Source: an uncultured Collinsella sp. (GTDB lineage: Bacteria; Actinomycetota; Coriobacteriia; Coriobacteriales; Coriobacteriaceae). Taken from it: 11,083 nucleotides of DNA. A program made the translations under genes and the position numbers. Positions 1 to 6,377 of the stretch are shown in pieces. The stretch covers positions 1-11,083 of the forward strand of contig CAUGVQ010000068.1 in the NCBI GenBank assembly GCA_959602875.1, written 5' to 3'. The notes under the pieces are model-generated. The model made no database searches, was not told the origin of the DNA, and was given only the letters and a program-made list of their open reading frames with translations. Position 1 is the first letter of the stretch, and the number at the start of each line of letters is the position of its first letter.

Positions 1-1172
1 CGATGGAGGCCCCCAACCCCTTCCCCGACGTGAAGACGATGGACTTCGACGAGGCCGTGGAGAAGGGCCTCGTCAAGTGGATCGATGACGAGGTACTCGA
101 CGCCTACTACGACGCCGTTCTCAAGTGCTCCGTCTCCAACCTTACCGATGAGCAGGTCGCGGGCGCGCCGCTCAAGCTCGTCTACACCCCGCTCAACGGT
201 ACGGGCCTCATCCCGGTGACGACCGTTCTTAACAAGGCCGGCATTACCGACATCACCATCGTGCCCGAGCAGAAGGATCCGGACGGCGACTTCCCCACCT
301 GTCCGTACCCCAACCCCGAGATTCGCGAGGCCATGCAGAAGGGTATCGACCTTTGCGCCGAGGTGCAGCCCGACCTCTTGCTCGCTACCGACCCGGACGC
401 CGACCGCGTGGGCGTTGCCTGCCAGGACGGCGACGACTACACGCTGCTCACCGGCAACGAGATGGGCGTGCTTCTGCTCGACTACATCTGCAAGATGCGT
501 GCCGAGCGTGGCGAGGATCTCACCAACAAGGTCGCGGTGACCACCATCGTGTCCTCCGCTATGGTCGACGCTCTTGCCGCCGAGCACGGATTTGAGCTCC
601 GCCGCTGCCTCACCGGCTTCAAGTACATTGGCGACATCATCACCGGTCTCTCCGATGCCGGCGAGGTCGACCGCTACATCTTTGGCTTTGAGGAGAGCTA
701 CGGCTACCTCTCGGGCGACCACGTGCGCGACAAGGACGCCGTCAATGCGTCGCTGCTCATCTGCCAGATGGCTCAGTACTACAAGCTCCAGGGCCTGAAC
801 CTCGTCCAGGCCATGCGCGCGCTGTACGAGAAGTACGGGTACTACCACAACAAGACCATCTCGCTCAGCTACCCCGGCGCTGACGGTGCCGCCAAGATGG
901 CGGGCATCATGGCCGCGCTCCGCGAGACCGCGCCGACCGAAATCGCGGGCTCCCCGGTGGAGGCCGTTGTTGATTACGGCGAGGGCGTGAACGGTCTGCC
1001 CAAGGCCAACGTCATCGAGTTCGACCTCGAGGGCGGTAACAAGGCTATCGTCCGTCCGTCCGGCACCGAGCCCAAGATCAAGCTCTACATCTTCGCCAAG
1101 GGCGAGGACGCTGCCGCGGCCGATGCGCTTATGGACAAGATTGAGGAGGACGGCCGCAAGCTGCTCTCGTAG
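1..1172 (+). CDS. Phosphoglucomutase/phosphomannomutase family enzyme (phospho-sugar mutase), 5' end outside window
   Basis: Alpha-D-phosphohexomutase that interconverts hexose-1- and hexose-6-phosphates in the cytoplasm, most like the long PGM2/PgcA-type bacterial enzymes. About 390 residues are visible. The metal-binding loop DPDADR lies at visible residues 130-135, the sugar-specificity loop GFEESYGYL at 228-236, and the phosphate-binding loop RPSGTEPK at 351-358. The segment TPLNGTG near residue 62 is also typical. The catalytic phosphoserine loop (TASHNP-type) is absent because it lies upstream of the window. Family members are about 560-580 residues, so roughly 170-190 are missing, and the ATG at position 3 is internal rather than a real start. 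The gene ends in TAG and is followed by an intrinsic terminator. Family membership is secure; whether glucose or mannose phosphate is preferred cannot be told. Confidence 0.93.
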   Translation, partial: MEAPNPFPDVKTMDFDEAVEKGLVKWIDDEVLDAYYDAVLKCSVSNLTDEQVAGAPLKLVYTPLNGTGLIPVTTVLNKAGITDITIVPEQKDPDGDFPTCPYPNPEIREAMQKGIDLCAEVQPDLLLATDPDADRVGVACQDGDDYTLLTGNEMGVLLLDYICKMRAERGEDLTNKVAVTTIVSSAMVDALAAEHGFELRRCLTGFKYIGDIITGLSDAGEVDRYIFGFEESYGYLSGDHVRDKDAVNASLLICQMAQYYKLQGLNLVQAMRALYEKYGYYHNKTISLSYPGADGAAKMAGIMAALRETAPTEIAGSPVEAVVDYGEGVNGLPKANVIEFDLEGGNKAIVRPSGTEPKIKLYIFAKGEDAAAADALMDKIEEDGRKLLS

Positions 1173-1189
1173 CGCGGCCTTCACGTCGT

Positions 1190-1210
1190 GACCGGGTCTA
1201 ACGGCCGGTC
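1190..1210 (+). other. Small stem-loop just after the phospho-sugar mutase stop
   Basis: GACCGG (1190-1195) can pair with CCGGTC (1205-1210) around a 9-nt loop. There is no T-tract, so it is not a terminator on its own. It may be a 3' stabilising hairpin ahead of the true terminator, or chance. Confidence 0.3.
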
Positions 1211-1224
1211 ATCTATGGCGACTC

Positions 1225-1256
1225 GGGCGGGCATCCTTAGCGTGCCCGCCCTTTTT
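1225..1256 (+). terminator. Rho-independent terminator of the phospho-sugar mutase gene
   Basis: A perfect 9-bp stem GGGCGGGCA (1225-1233) / TGCCCGCCC (1243-1251) with a 9-nt loop is followed directly by five T's (1252-1256). The T-tract is on the + strand only. Read on the minus strand the hairpin has no T-tract, although it sits just past the convergent cysteine desulfurase stop. Confidence 0.85.
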
Positions 1257-1261
1257 GCTGC

Positions 1262-2491
1262 CTAGACGGCGGCGCTGAGGTTGCGCGTGCGCTTGATGGT
1301 GGCGATGACGCGCTCGGCAAGCAGGTCGATTTCTTCTGCCGTGATGTCATCGGCGAGTGTGAGGCGAAGGCTTCCCAGCGCCCAGCGCGGATCGGTGATA
1401 CCGAGCGCCGTGATGACGTGGGAGGGGCCGGTCTCGCCGGTCGAGCAGGCAGATCCCGTTGCGGCTGCCACGCCGGCGCGGTCGAGGAGGACCACCAAGA
1501 GTTCGCCGTCCACGTTATGGCAGACGAAAGACGCCGTGCCGGGCAGGCGATGTGCGGGGTCGGGGTCGCCGGTTGCGCGCACATCGGGGACGGCGTCGAC
1601 GATGCGACGGACAAGCTCGTCACGCAGGTGCGCCAGGCGCTCGCGCCGCTCTGGGAGGTTCTCGACAGCCTCCTCGAGCGCGGCGGCAAGGCCCATGGCG
1701 CCCGCGACGTTCTCGGTCCCCGCACGCTCGCCCCGCTCCTGCGCGCCGCCTTGGATGAGCGGCGGGATAGAGAAGCCCTCGCGCAGGTAGAGCGCACCGG
1801 TGCCGCGCGGCCCGTGGAACTTGTGGGCCGAGAGCGAGAGCGCGTCGACCCCAAGCTCGGCAACATCGACGGGGATGTGTCCGACCGCCTGCACCGCATC
1901 GGTGTGGAAGGGCGCTTGGTGTGCGTGCGCGATGCGCGCGAGCTCGCGCACGTCCTCAATGGTGCCGACTTCGTTGTTTGCAAGCATGATAGAGACGAGC
2001 GCGCAGGCAGGCGCGGTGACTTCTGCGGCGCGGTTGCGCGCCTCGGCATCGGCGAGCGCGCGCTCGAGATCGGCGGGGTCAATGCGGCCAAGATTGTCCA
2101 CGGGAAGATAGGTGACCTCAACGCCCTCGCGCTCAAGGGTCTCGCAGGTGTGAAGCACGGCATGGTGCTCAATGGCAGAGGTGATAAGGCGCGCGGGTAC
2201 GCCCGCGCCGTAGAGGTCGCGGAAGCGACGCACCGCGCCGCGGAGGACCCAAGTGTCCGATTCCGATCCGCCACTGGTGAAGTAGATCTCCCGCGCGCCC
2301 GCACTGAGGGCGCGAGCCACGCGCTCACGGGCCTCGTCTAGGGCTGCCGCGGCGTCGCGGGCGATGCGATGGATGCCGCTCGGGTTGCCGAACACACTCG
2401 TCAAATAGGGTGTCATAGCCTCAAGCGCGCGCGGCGAGAGCGGCGTGGTGGCGGCGTTATCGGCGTAAATATACGGGGTGTTCTCGTCCAT
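1262..2491 (-). CDS. Cysteine desulfurase, NifS/IscS type (class V aminotransferase fold)
   Basis: PLP enzyme that removes sulfur from L-cysteine, leaving alanine and an enzyme-bound persulfide that feeds Fe-S clusters and thiolated tRNA. At 409 residues it has the usual family length. In order: the N-terminal YADNAATTPLS signature (9-19), FGNPSGIH (34-41), His109 in IEHHAV (stacks on PLP), NNEVGTIEDV (about 172-181), Asp198 in FHTDAVQ, the PLP lysine K224 in SAHKFHGPRG, and the persulfide Cys349 in ATGSACSTGETGPSH. All catalytic residues are present. The ATG start lies 24 bp past the stop of the upstream membrane-protein gene, with only a weak GGA-type ribosome site, so it is probably co-transcribed. 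Neither an IscU scaffold nor mnmA is adjacent within the window, so the sulfur acceptor is unknown. NifS versus IscS versus a tRNA-dedicated role is undecided. Confidence 0.95.
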   Translation of the reverse strand: MDENTPYIYADNAATTPLSPRALEAMTPYLTSVFGNPSGIHRIARDAAAALDEARERVARALSAGAREIYFTSGGSESDTWVLRGAVRRFRDLYGAGVPARLITSAIEHHAVLHTCETLEREGVEVTYLPVDNLGRIDPADLERALADAEARNRAAEVTAPACALVSIMLANNEVGTIEDVRELARIAHAHQAPFHTDAVQAVGHIPVDVAELGVDALSLSAHKFHGPRGTGALYLREGFSIPPLIQGGAQERGERAGTENVAGAMGLAAALEEAVENLPERRERLAHLRDELVRRIVDAVPDVRATGDPDPAHRLPGTASFVCHNVDGELLVVLLDRAGVAAATGSACSTGETGPSHVITALGITDPRWALGSLRLTLADDITAEEIDLLAERVIATIKRTRNLSAAV

Positions 2492-2515
2492 GGTCGTTCC
2501 GGTCCAGCGAAAACC

Positions 2516-2878
2516 TTAGCGGAGGATAACGAACCACACGAATGCGACGATGATGACGGCCAGAACGAGCAGCGCGAGCAAGACGCGCGTGCGGCGTCGG
2601 GCGCGCTCGTGGCGCGACGAGAAGATAGCACGGCCCCGCTTGGGGGTCTGGAGATAGCGATCGTAATGGAGGGGCGCCCGCTGCTCGCTAACAGGGTGCG
2701 CGGGGCCTTGGGGCGCGGTACCCGGTGCGGCGCCGCGCGGTGTGCGACGTGCCGGTTCGGTAACGGGAAGATACTGAGGGTCCGAGGTCGCGACGCCCAT
2801 GTGGAGCCGGTGGGGGGAGGGGGTGCCTGCGCGCTGATCGACGCGCGGTCGCTCTCCCGTGTTGCCCAGGTTGTCCAT
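2516..2878 (-). CDS. Small tail-anchored membrane protein of unknown function
   Basis: Not a family I recognise. The product is about 120 residues: a Pro/Arg/Gly-rich, probably disordered region of about 95 residues, a strongly basic patch (SSRHERARRRTR), and then one C-terminal hydrophobic helix of about 20 residues (VLLALLVLAVIIVAFVWFVI) that ends one residue before the stop. By the positive-inside rule the N-terminal part should be cytoplasmic, giving a tail-anchored protein. The start is ATG at 2878: GAGGGG on the minus strand (2885-2890) lies 6 nt before it, but only 3 nt before an adjacent in-frame GTG at 2881. The cysteine desulfurase follows after 24 bp on the same strand, so the two probably form one transcript. 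The membrane helix, ribosome site and operon position argue that it is a real gene; function is unknown. Confidence 0.75.
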   Translation of the reverse strand: MDNLGNTGERPRVDQRAGTPSPHRLHMGVATSDPQYLPVTEPARRTPRGAAPGTAPQGPAHPVSEQRAPLHYDRYLQTPKRGRAIFSSRHERARRRTRVLLALLVLAVIIVAFVWFVILR

Positions 2879-2913
2879 CACGTGCCCCTCTATAGTCGGC
2901 TGGCGTTGAGGCT

Positions 2914-2919
2914 ATTGTA
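2914..2919 (-). promoter_or_regulatory. Possible -10 element for the membrane-protein/cysteine-desulfurase unit
   Basis: The minus strand reads TACAAT here, 5 of 6 matches to TATAAT, about 35 nt before the ATG at 2878. The best -35 candidate, GACAGG (2938-2943), sits 18 nt upstream and is a poor match. Treat this as a weak prediction. Confidence 0.35.
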
Positions 2920-3039
2920 CGGTCTGGGCTGCGCCCGCCTGTCCTCAATCGCAAAACGCCGGTATATTCACGGAGGGTTCATGGGGGCGACATAGGTCGG
3001 CATTTTCCCTTGCGGATGGTGTACTCACACTCGTAATCT

Positions 3040-3066
3040 AAATCTAAGTCATTCATACTTAGATTT
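3040..3066. promoter_or_regulatory. Perfect inverted repeat, probable operator upstream of hsp20
   Basis: AAATCTAAGT (3040-3049), spacer CATTCAT, ACTTAGATTT (3057-3066): two exact 10-nt arms 7 nt apart. The HspR operator HAIR is CTTGAGT-N7-ACTCAAG; this site has the same N7 spacing and matches 4 of 7 positions in each half, including the inner AGT/ACT. A direct repeat AATCTA also occurs at 3035-3046. The position about 135-160 nt before the hsp20 ATG, next to a possible -10, suggests a repressor site. That HspR or a related regulator binds it is inference. Confidence 0.6.
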
Positions 3067-3069
3067 GAT

Positions 3070-3075
3070 GATACT
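3070..3075 (+). promoter_or_regulatory. Possible hsp20 -10 element (GATACT)
   Basis: GATACT matches TATAAT at 4 of 6 positions and lies just right of the inverted repeat. The corresponding -35 (around 3046-3051, AAGTCA) would fall inside the repeat, so a bound repressor would block the promoter. Transcription from here would give a leader of about 120 nt. The match is weak and the call rests mostly on position. Confidence 0.3.
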
Positions 3076-3181
3076 GTGACGCTTAAAAAATCTGCGACTA
3101 CGCGAATAGAACCGTCTTGCGCGGGCATAACAAAAGCGGTTCAAGAAATCCCGGCGCCCACAACAACGCGGACGCGGGTCG

Positions 3182-3195
3182 TCACTAAGGAGTGA
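3182..3195 (+). promoter_or_regulatory. Strong hsp20 ribosome binding site folded in a small hairpin
   Basis: AAGGAG (3187-3192) lies 9 nt before the hsp20 ATG and fixes that start. The surrounding bases form a perfect 5-bp stem TCACT (3182-3186) / AGTGA (3191-3195) with AAGG as the loop, extendable by a G-T wobble. The ribosome site is thus partly paired, which could make translation temperature-sensitive. This is not shown by the sequence alone. Confidence 0.5.
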
Positions 3196-3201
3196 TCGGT
3201 T

Positions 3202-3630
3202 ATGTCTAGCATGGTTCCGTATCGTTCGGTTTTTGGTCTCCGTCCGTTCAACACGTCGCTGCTCGATGCGTTTGACGACATGATGGATTTCGCTCAGGCA
3301 CCGCTTGCCAAGGCGTTCCCCATCGATGTTGAGGACACGGGTGAGGGCTACGAGGTCAAGGCCTACCTCACCGGCGTCAACAAGGACGATATCGACGTCG
3401 AGCTCAACGAGGGCCGTCTCTCCATCTCCGTCAACGTGGAGGAGAAGGAAGAGGACAAGGGCAAGAACTACCTACAGAAGGAGTTCACGTCCTACAGCGC
3501 CACGCGCGGCGTCTACCTCAAGGACGCGGCGAGCGAGGGCTTGGCAGCCAAGTACGCCGACGGCGTGCTGACGGTCACCGTGCCCAAGATCGTCGAGAAG
3601 AAGAACGTCACCAAGATCGCCATCGACTAA
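3202..3630 (+). CDS. hsp20: Hsp20/alpha-crystallin small heat-shock protein
   Basis: ATP-independent cytoplasmic holdase chaperone that binds unfolding proteins during stress. At 142 residues it is typical for bacterial small heat-shock proteins. The N-terminal arm (1-38) carries SVFGLRPFNTSLLDAFDDMMD, similar in style to other bacterial Hsp20s. The alpha-crystallin domain runs from about 39 to 130, with FPIDVEDTGEGYEVKAYLTGV (39-59) and the conserved ADGVLTVTVPK near 119-129. The C-terminal I-x-I motif (I139-A-I141), used in oligomer assembly, is present. The first ATG is chosen because AAGGAG lies 9 nt upstream. The gene is monocistronic: it has its own upstream operator-like repeat and is closed by a strong terminator. 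Regulation by heat is inferred from the family, the inverted repeat and the leader hairpin. Confidence 0.95.
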   Translation: MSSMVPYRSVFGLRPFNTSLLDAFDDMMDFAQAPLAKAFPIDVEDTGEGYEVKAYLTGVNKDDIDVELNEGRLSISVNVEEKEEDKGKNYLQKEFTSYSATRGVYLKDAASEGLAAKYADGVLTVTVPKIVEKKNVTKIAID

Positions 3631-3697
3631 GCGCAGCTCGAGCGGCCGCGGATGACGCTCCGGCGTAAGCTGTGCGCGCGTCAATAAGACGGAAGAA

Positions 3698-3728
3698 GGG
3701 GAGAGCCTCAAGAGAGGCTCTCCCCTTT
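3698..3728. terminator. Strong, probably bidirectional terminator between hsp20 and the MBL-fold gene
   Basis: A perfect 12-bp stem GGGGAGAGCCTC (3698-3709) / GAGGCTCTCCCC (3714-3725) with an AAGA tetraloop. The + strand continues TTT, short for a U-tract. The minus strand continues TTCTTCC. The two flanking genes converge here, so one hairpin may serve both. Confidence 0.8.
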
Positions 3729-3798
3729 GCCATGTATCTACAAAGTACGAGCTAGACGCCTCGATTTGGCGAGTTGGACTGTTTTCGTTTAGGGAGTT

Positions 3799-3814
3799 GT
3801 CCGAGTGCGCGGAC
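3799..3814 (-). other. Small stem-loop directly after the MBL-fold gene stop
   Basis: GTCCG (3799-3803) pairs with CGGAC (3810-3814) around a 6-nt loop, abutting the stop codon at 3815-3817. There is no T-tract downstream on the minus strand, so termination probably relies on the larger hairpin at 3698-3725. Confidence 0.3.
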
Positions 3815-4678
3815 TTAGCCAACGCTGATGGGCCGGTTTTGGCCGGCGGCGCGGATGCGCAGCGGCGGCAGGCCAGGTTCGCGCGCGAGCGTGGCGGAGC
3901 TGCCGAGTTCATTGTCGAGGTTCGCGCCGAGTGCCTCGGCAAGCGCGCGCACCGCAAGGCTCGGGCGATTGTTCTCCTGTGAGATGTGCATCGCCACCAC
4001 GTCCTCGGTGCGTTCGGTCACAAGCTCGCACACGGCTTCTGCCGCTTGCGCGTTGGAGAGGTGGCCGCGCTCGCTGATGATGCGGTCTTGCAGGTAGCGC
4101 GGGTAGGAGCCGGTGCGCAACATCGGCACGTCGTGGTTTGACTCCAGCGCGAGCACGCGTACGTCCGCCAGCGCGCGCAGGGCGCCGGGGGTCAGCGCGC
4201 CCGTGTCCGTCGCAAAGCCGATGGCGTCGCCCGCGCACTCAAAGCGAAAGCCCACGGGATTCACCACGTCGTGGGTATTGGGAAACGTTACGATGCGCAC
4301 GCCGGCAACATCGAGTACGTCGCCCGGCATAAAGGTCTGAAACGGCAGCGCGGCGAGGTACGGTCGTGCCTCGGCGGTGCCGTTGCTCGCCCAGAGCTCG
4401 CCTTCAAAACGGCGGCACCACACCGAGACGCCGCTCACGTGGTCGGAATGCTCGTGGGTGAGAATGAGCGCGCGCACGCGGCTCTCGTCAAGATCGAGCT
4501 CATGCATGCGCGAGATGGTCTCGCGCCGCGAGAAGCCGTTGTCGATCATGATGAAGCCCTCCGGCCCCTCGACAAGCGCGCAGTTGCCCTTTGACCCGCT
4601 GCCCAGGATATGCAGGCGAAGAGCATGGGGTGCGGGCGTGTGCGGGGAGTTGCTCGGGAGTGTTTTGGATGTCATCAT
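3815..4678 (-). CDS. MBL-fold metallohydrolase, YycJ/WalJ-like
   Basis: Metallo-beta-lactamase-fold hydrolase of the YycJ/WalJ/VicX type, cytoplasmic, 287 residues against about 265 for Bacillus YycJ. The family N-terminus LHILGSGSKGNCALVEG (22-38) is followed by the metal-binding motif THEHSDH (74-80; H75, H77, D79, H80). Further likely ligands are H136 (NTHDVVNP), D158 (ATDTG) and H231 (MHISQENN); RGHLSN (204-209) is also typical. Relatives are implicated in DNA end processing and cell-wall homeostasis, but no WalK/WalR two-component genes lie beside it here. Two consecutive ATGs (4678, 4675) are possible starts. The ribosome site is weak (AAAGAG, 4681-4686) and its spacing slightly favours the second. 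It is divergent from tilS with a very short shared promoter. The substrate is unknown. Confidence 0.88.
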   Translation of the reverse strand: MMTSKTLPSNSPHTPAPHALRLHILGSGSKGNCALVEGPEGFIMIDNGFSRRETISRMHELDLDESRVRALILTHEHSDHVSGVSVWCRRFEGELWASNGTAEARPYLAALPFQTFMPGDVLDVAGVRIVTFPNTHDVVNPVGFRFECAGDAIGFATDTGALTPGALRALADVRVLALESNHDVPMLRTGSYPRYLQDRIISERGHLSNAQAAEAVCELVTERTEDVVAMHISQENNRPSLAVRALAEALGANLDNELGSSATLAREPGLPPLRIRAAGQNRPISVG

Positions 4679-4724
4679 GGCTCTTTCGTTGCGGATACAA
4701 TGGGTACGAGGCTAGGAGGTGCAC
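4679..4724. promoter_or_regulatory. Very short divergent promoter region, MBL gene / tilS
   Basis: Only 46 bp separate the two start codons. On the + strand TACAAT (4696-4701) matches the -10 consensus at 5 of 6 positions, about 24 nt before the tilS GTG. No good -35 is seen 16-18 nt upstream; that position falls on the MBL gene's start codons. AGGAGG (4714-4719) is the tilS ribosome site and selects GTG at 4725 (5-nt spacing) over an in-frame GTG at 4719 that overlaps it. No clear minus-strand promoter is visible. Confidence 0.45.
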
Positions 4725-6287
4725 GTGCCAACGGTAGCACAGCATTTTGGGAAGCGCGCCCGCGGCGGCGCCCCGGCGGGGGACGCGGCGCGTGCGCAGT
4801 CGGCGCCTGTGGTGCTTATGGTATCAGGCGGTGCGGACTCAACCGCGCTTCTGGTTATGGCGTGCACGGGCGCGCTCGATATTGCCGATGGCCGTGGGCC
4901 GGCGCGTATTGCCCGCGAGCGCCTGCATGTCCTGCACGTGAACCATCACCTGCGCGGCGAGGCGTCCGATGGGGACGAGGCATATGTGCGCAGCCTCTGC
5001 GATCGGTTTGGCCTGCCCCTTTGCGTGGAGCATGCGACCTTTGACGATTTGGGCGGACAAAACCTGGAGGCCGCCGCGCGTGAGGCGCGCTACCGGGCGG
5101 CCCGTCGCTACGTGCGCGAGCTCTGCGCCGAGGCGGGGTGTCCGCGTACCGCCGCGCGCATTGCGACGGCGCACACGGCGAGCGACCGCGCCGAGACCTT
5201 CTTTATGAACGCCATCCGCGGCGCCGGCCCGGCGGGGCTCTCGAGTATCCCTAGGCGGCGCAACATCATCGTCCGCCCCCTGATCGACCGTACGCATGAG
5301 GAGCTCTGCCGCTACCTTGAGATGGCGGGCATTGCCTGGCGCGAGGACGAGAGCAACTACGATACCTCGTACCTGCGGAACTTTGTGCGTCACGAGGTGA
5401 TGCCCCTCGCCGCGGAGCGCAACGGGCAGATTGCCCGCACGGTGGGCACCACCTGCGACATCCTGGGCGACGAGGACGCCTTTCTCTCGCAGCTCGCTGC
5501 GACCGCGCTGCGCGCCTGCACGCGCCGTGCGGAGGAGGGGCTCATCGTGCTCGACGGGGCGCGCCTCGCCGCGGCGGAGCTTGTGATCGCGCGCCGCATG
5601 GTGCGCCTGGCGGTGCGTTCGCTCGACCGCGACGCGCGCCTAGAGATGCGACACGTGGAGGCGGTGCTTGCCTGCGTAGCGGCAGGCGAGGGGTCGCTCA
5701 CGCTGCCGGACGGCATCGACGCGCGCATGGAGTTTGGCACGCTCTCCCTTCGCACCCCGGCGGCGCGCGAGGCACTCGCCGCCGGATGGCTGGCAGTGCC
5801 GGGGCATATGCCGCTTGCTAATGAGGCCGTGCTTGAGGCCGAGGTCATGCGGGTGCCAGCGGGCACCGATGCCGTGGCGCTTGCCCGCGACCTTGCGCGC
5901 GCACAGGCAGACGACGCCGACGACCGATCGGGCCGCAACGTCGCCTGCATCGATGCGGCGGCGCTTGGCTATGCCGAGGGAGACCTCATCCGCCTCAAGG
6001 AGGGCGGCACCGACCTGCCCGCCGAGGTGCGCGCCGCGCGCCTATGGGTCGACGCGCCCGCGCCGGGCGATGTGATGTGTCCTCTGGGTATGCGGGGTCG
6101 CAGCAAGAAGCTCTCCGACATCCTGGGCGAGGAGCGCGTGCCCGTGGCCGAGCGCCCGCTTGTGCCCGTGGTGCGCACCGCCCCCGGCGGCGCGATTGTG
6201 TGGGCGGCGGGCATCCGGCTTGACGACCGGTTCAAATGCACCGCCTCGACCCGCATCCTCATCAAGCTCACACTTCGCTCCCTGTAA
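4725..6287 (+). CDS. tilS: tRNA(Ile)-lysidine synthetase
   Basis: ATP-dependent enzyme that attaches lysine to C34 of the CAU anticodon of a minor tRNA-Ile, so that it reads AUA and accepts isoleucine. It is essential in most bacteria. The N-terminal PP-loop SGGADST (about 34-40) binds ATP. HVNHHLRGEASDGDEAYVRSLC, LEAAAREARYRAARR, ATAHTASDRAETF and DESNYDTSYLRNFVRHEVMP are recognisable TilS blocks in the expected order. The C-terminal domain contains PGDVMCPLGMRGRSKKLSDILGEERVP and ends near IVWAAGIRLDDRFK, as in full-length TilS. At 520 residues it is somewhat longer than E. coli TilS (432), mainly in the middle. The start is GTG at 4725, set by AGGAGG 5 nt upstream. It is first of the conserved tilS-hpt-ftsH cluster, with a 90-bp gap to hpt. 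Confidence 0.95.
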   Translation: MPTVAQHFGKRARGGAPAGDAARAQSAPVVLMVSGGADSTALLVMACTGALDIADGRGPARIARERLHVLHVNHHLRGEASDGDEAYVRSLCDRFGLPLCVEHATFDDLGGQNLEAAAREARYRAARRYVRELCAEAGCPRTAARIATAHTASDRAETFFMNAIRGAGPAGLSSIPRRRNIIVRPLIDRTHEELCRYLEMAGIAWREDESNYDTSYLRNFVRHEVMPLAAERNGQIARTVGTTCDILGDEDAFLSQLAATALRACTRRAEEGLIVLDGARLAAAELVIARRMVRLAVRSLDRDARLEMRHVEAVLACVAAGEGSLTLPDGIDARMEFGTLSLRTPAAREALAAGWLAVPGHMPLANEAVLEAEVMRVPAGTDAVALARDLARAQADDADDRSGRNVACIDAAALGYAEGDLIRLKEGGTDLPAEVRAARLWVDAPAPGDVMCPLGMRGRSKKLSDILGEERVPVAERPLVPVVRTAPGGAIVWAAGIRLDDRFKCTASTRILIKLTLRSL

Positions 6288-6299
6288 GAGGCGCGTGTG

Positions 6300-6315
6300 C
6301 CCGCCCGTTTGCGGG
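6300..6315 (+). other. Small GC stem-loop between tilS and hpt
   Basis: CCCGC (6300-6304) pairs with GCGGG (6311-6315) over a 6-nt loop. No T-tract follows, so read-through from tilS into hpt is likely. Further right, TAAGAT (6338-6343, 4 of 6 matches to a -10) could be part of an internal hpt promoter, but no -35 is convincing. Confidence 0.25.
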
Positions 6316-6377
6316 TGCAGCTGTCCGCGCAGGCTGCTAAGATAAGCAGGTGTTCCACCACAGCAGAAAGGTTGCTC

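Larger units (their letters stand above)
2879..3201. other. Divergent intergenic region between the cysteine desulfurase unit and hsp20
   Basis: About 320 bp with no gene I can support. The left half carries a possible minus-strand promoter. The middle (about 3030-3095) is clearly more AT-rich than the rest of the window and holds a perfect inverted repeat. The right part (about 3085-3201) would be the hsp20 5' leader. The leader can form a 6-bp stem GAACCG (3109-3114) / CGGTTC (3137-3142) with a large loop, and a short hairpin around the ribosome site. Confidence 0.7.

Noticed and set aside
1418..2341. Long + strand open frame (about 307 codons) opposite the cysteine desulfurase
   Set aside because: It mirrors the high-GC codon pattern of the desulfurase, which has all family motifs on the minus strand. 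The product resembles no family and lacks a convincing ribosome site.
2981..2995. Four-codon frame (M-G-A-T-stop) behind GGAGG at 2972-2976, a possible leader peptide
   Set aside because: It is over 200 bp before hsp20, has no attenuator-like structure after it and is short enough to arise by chance.
2369..2995. + strand open frame (about 208 codons) opposite the small membrane-protein gene
   Set aside because: It overlaps the desulfurase start and the whole membrane-protein gene, has no ribosome site and no recognisable domain. The minus-strand gene has a ribosome site and a clear membrane helix.
3797..3830. tRNA-like palindromic look of the sequence after the MBL gene
   Set aside because: Only a short GTCCG/CGGAC hairpin is supported; there is no acceptor stem, anticodon arm or T-arm.
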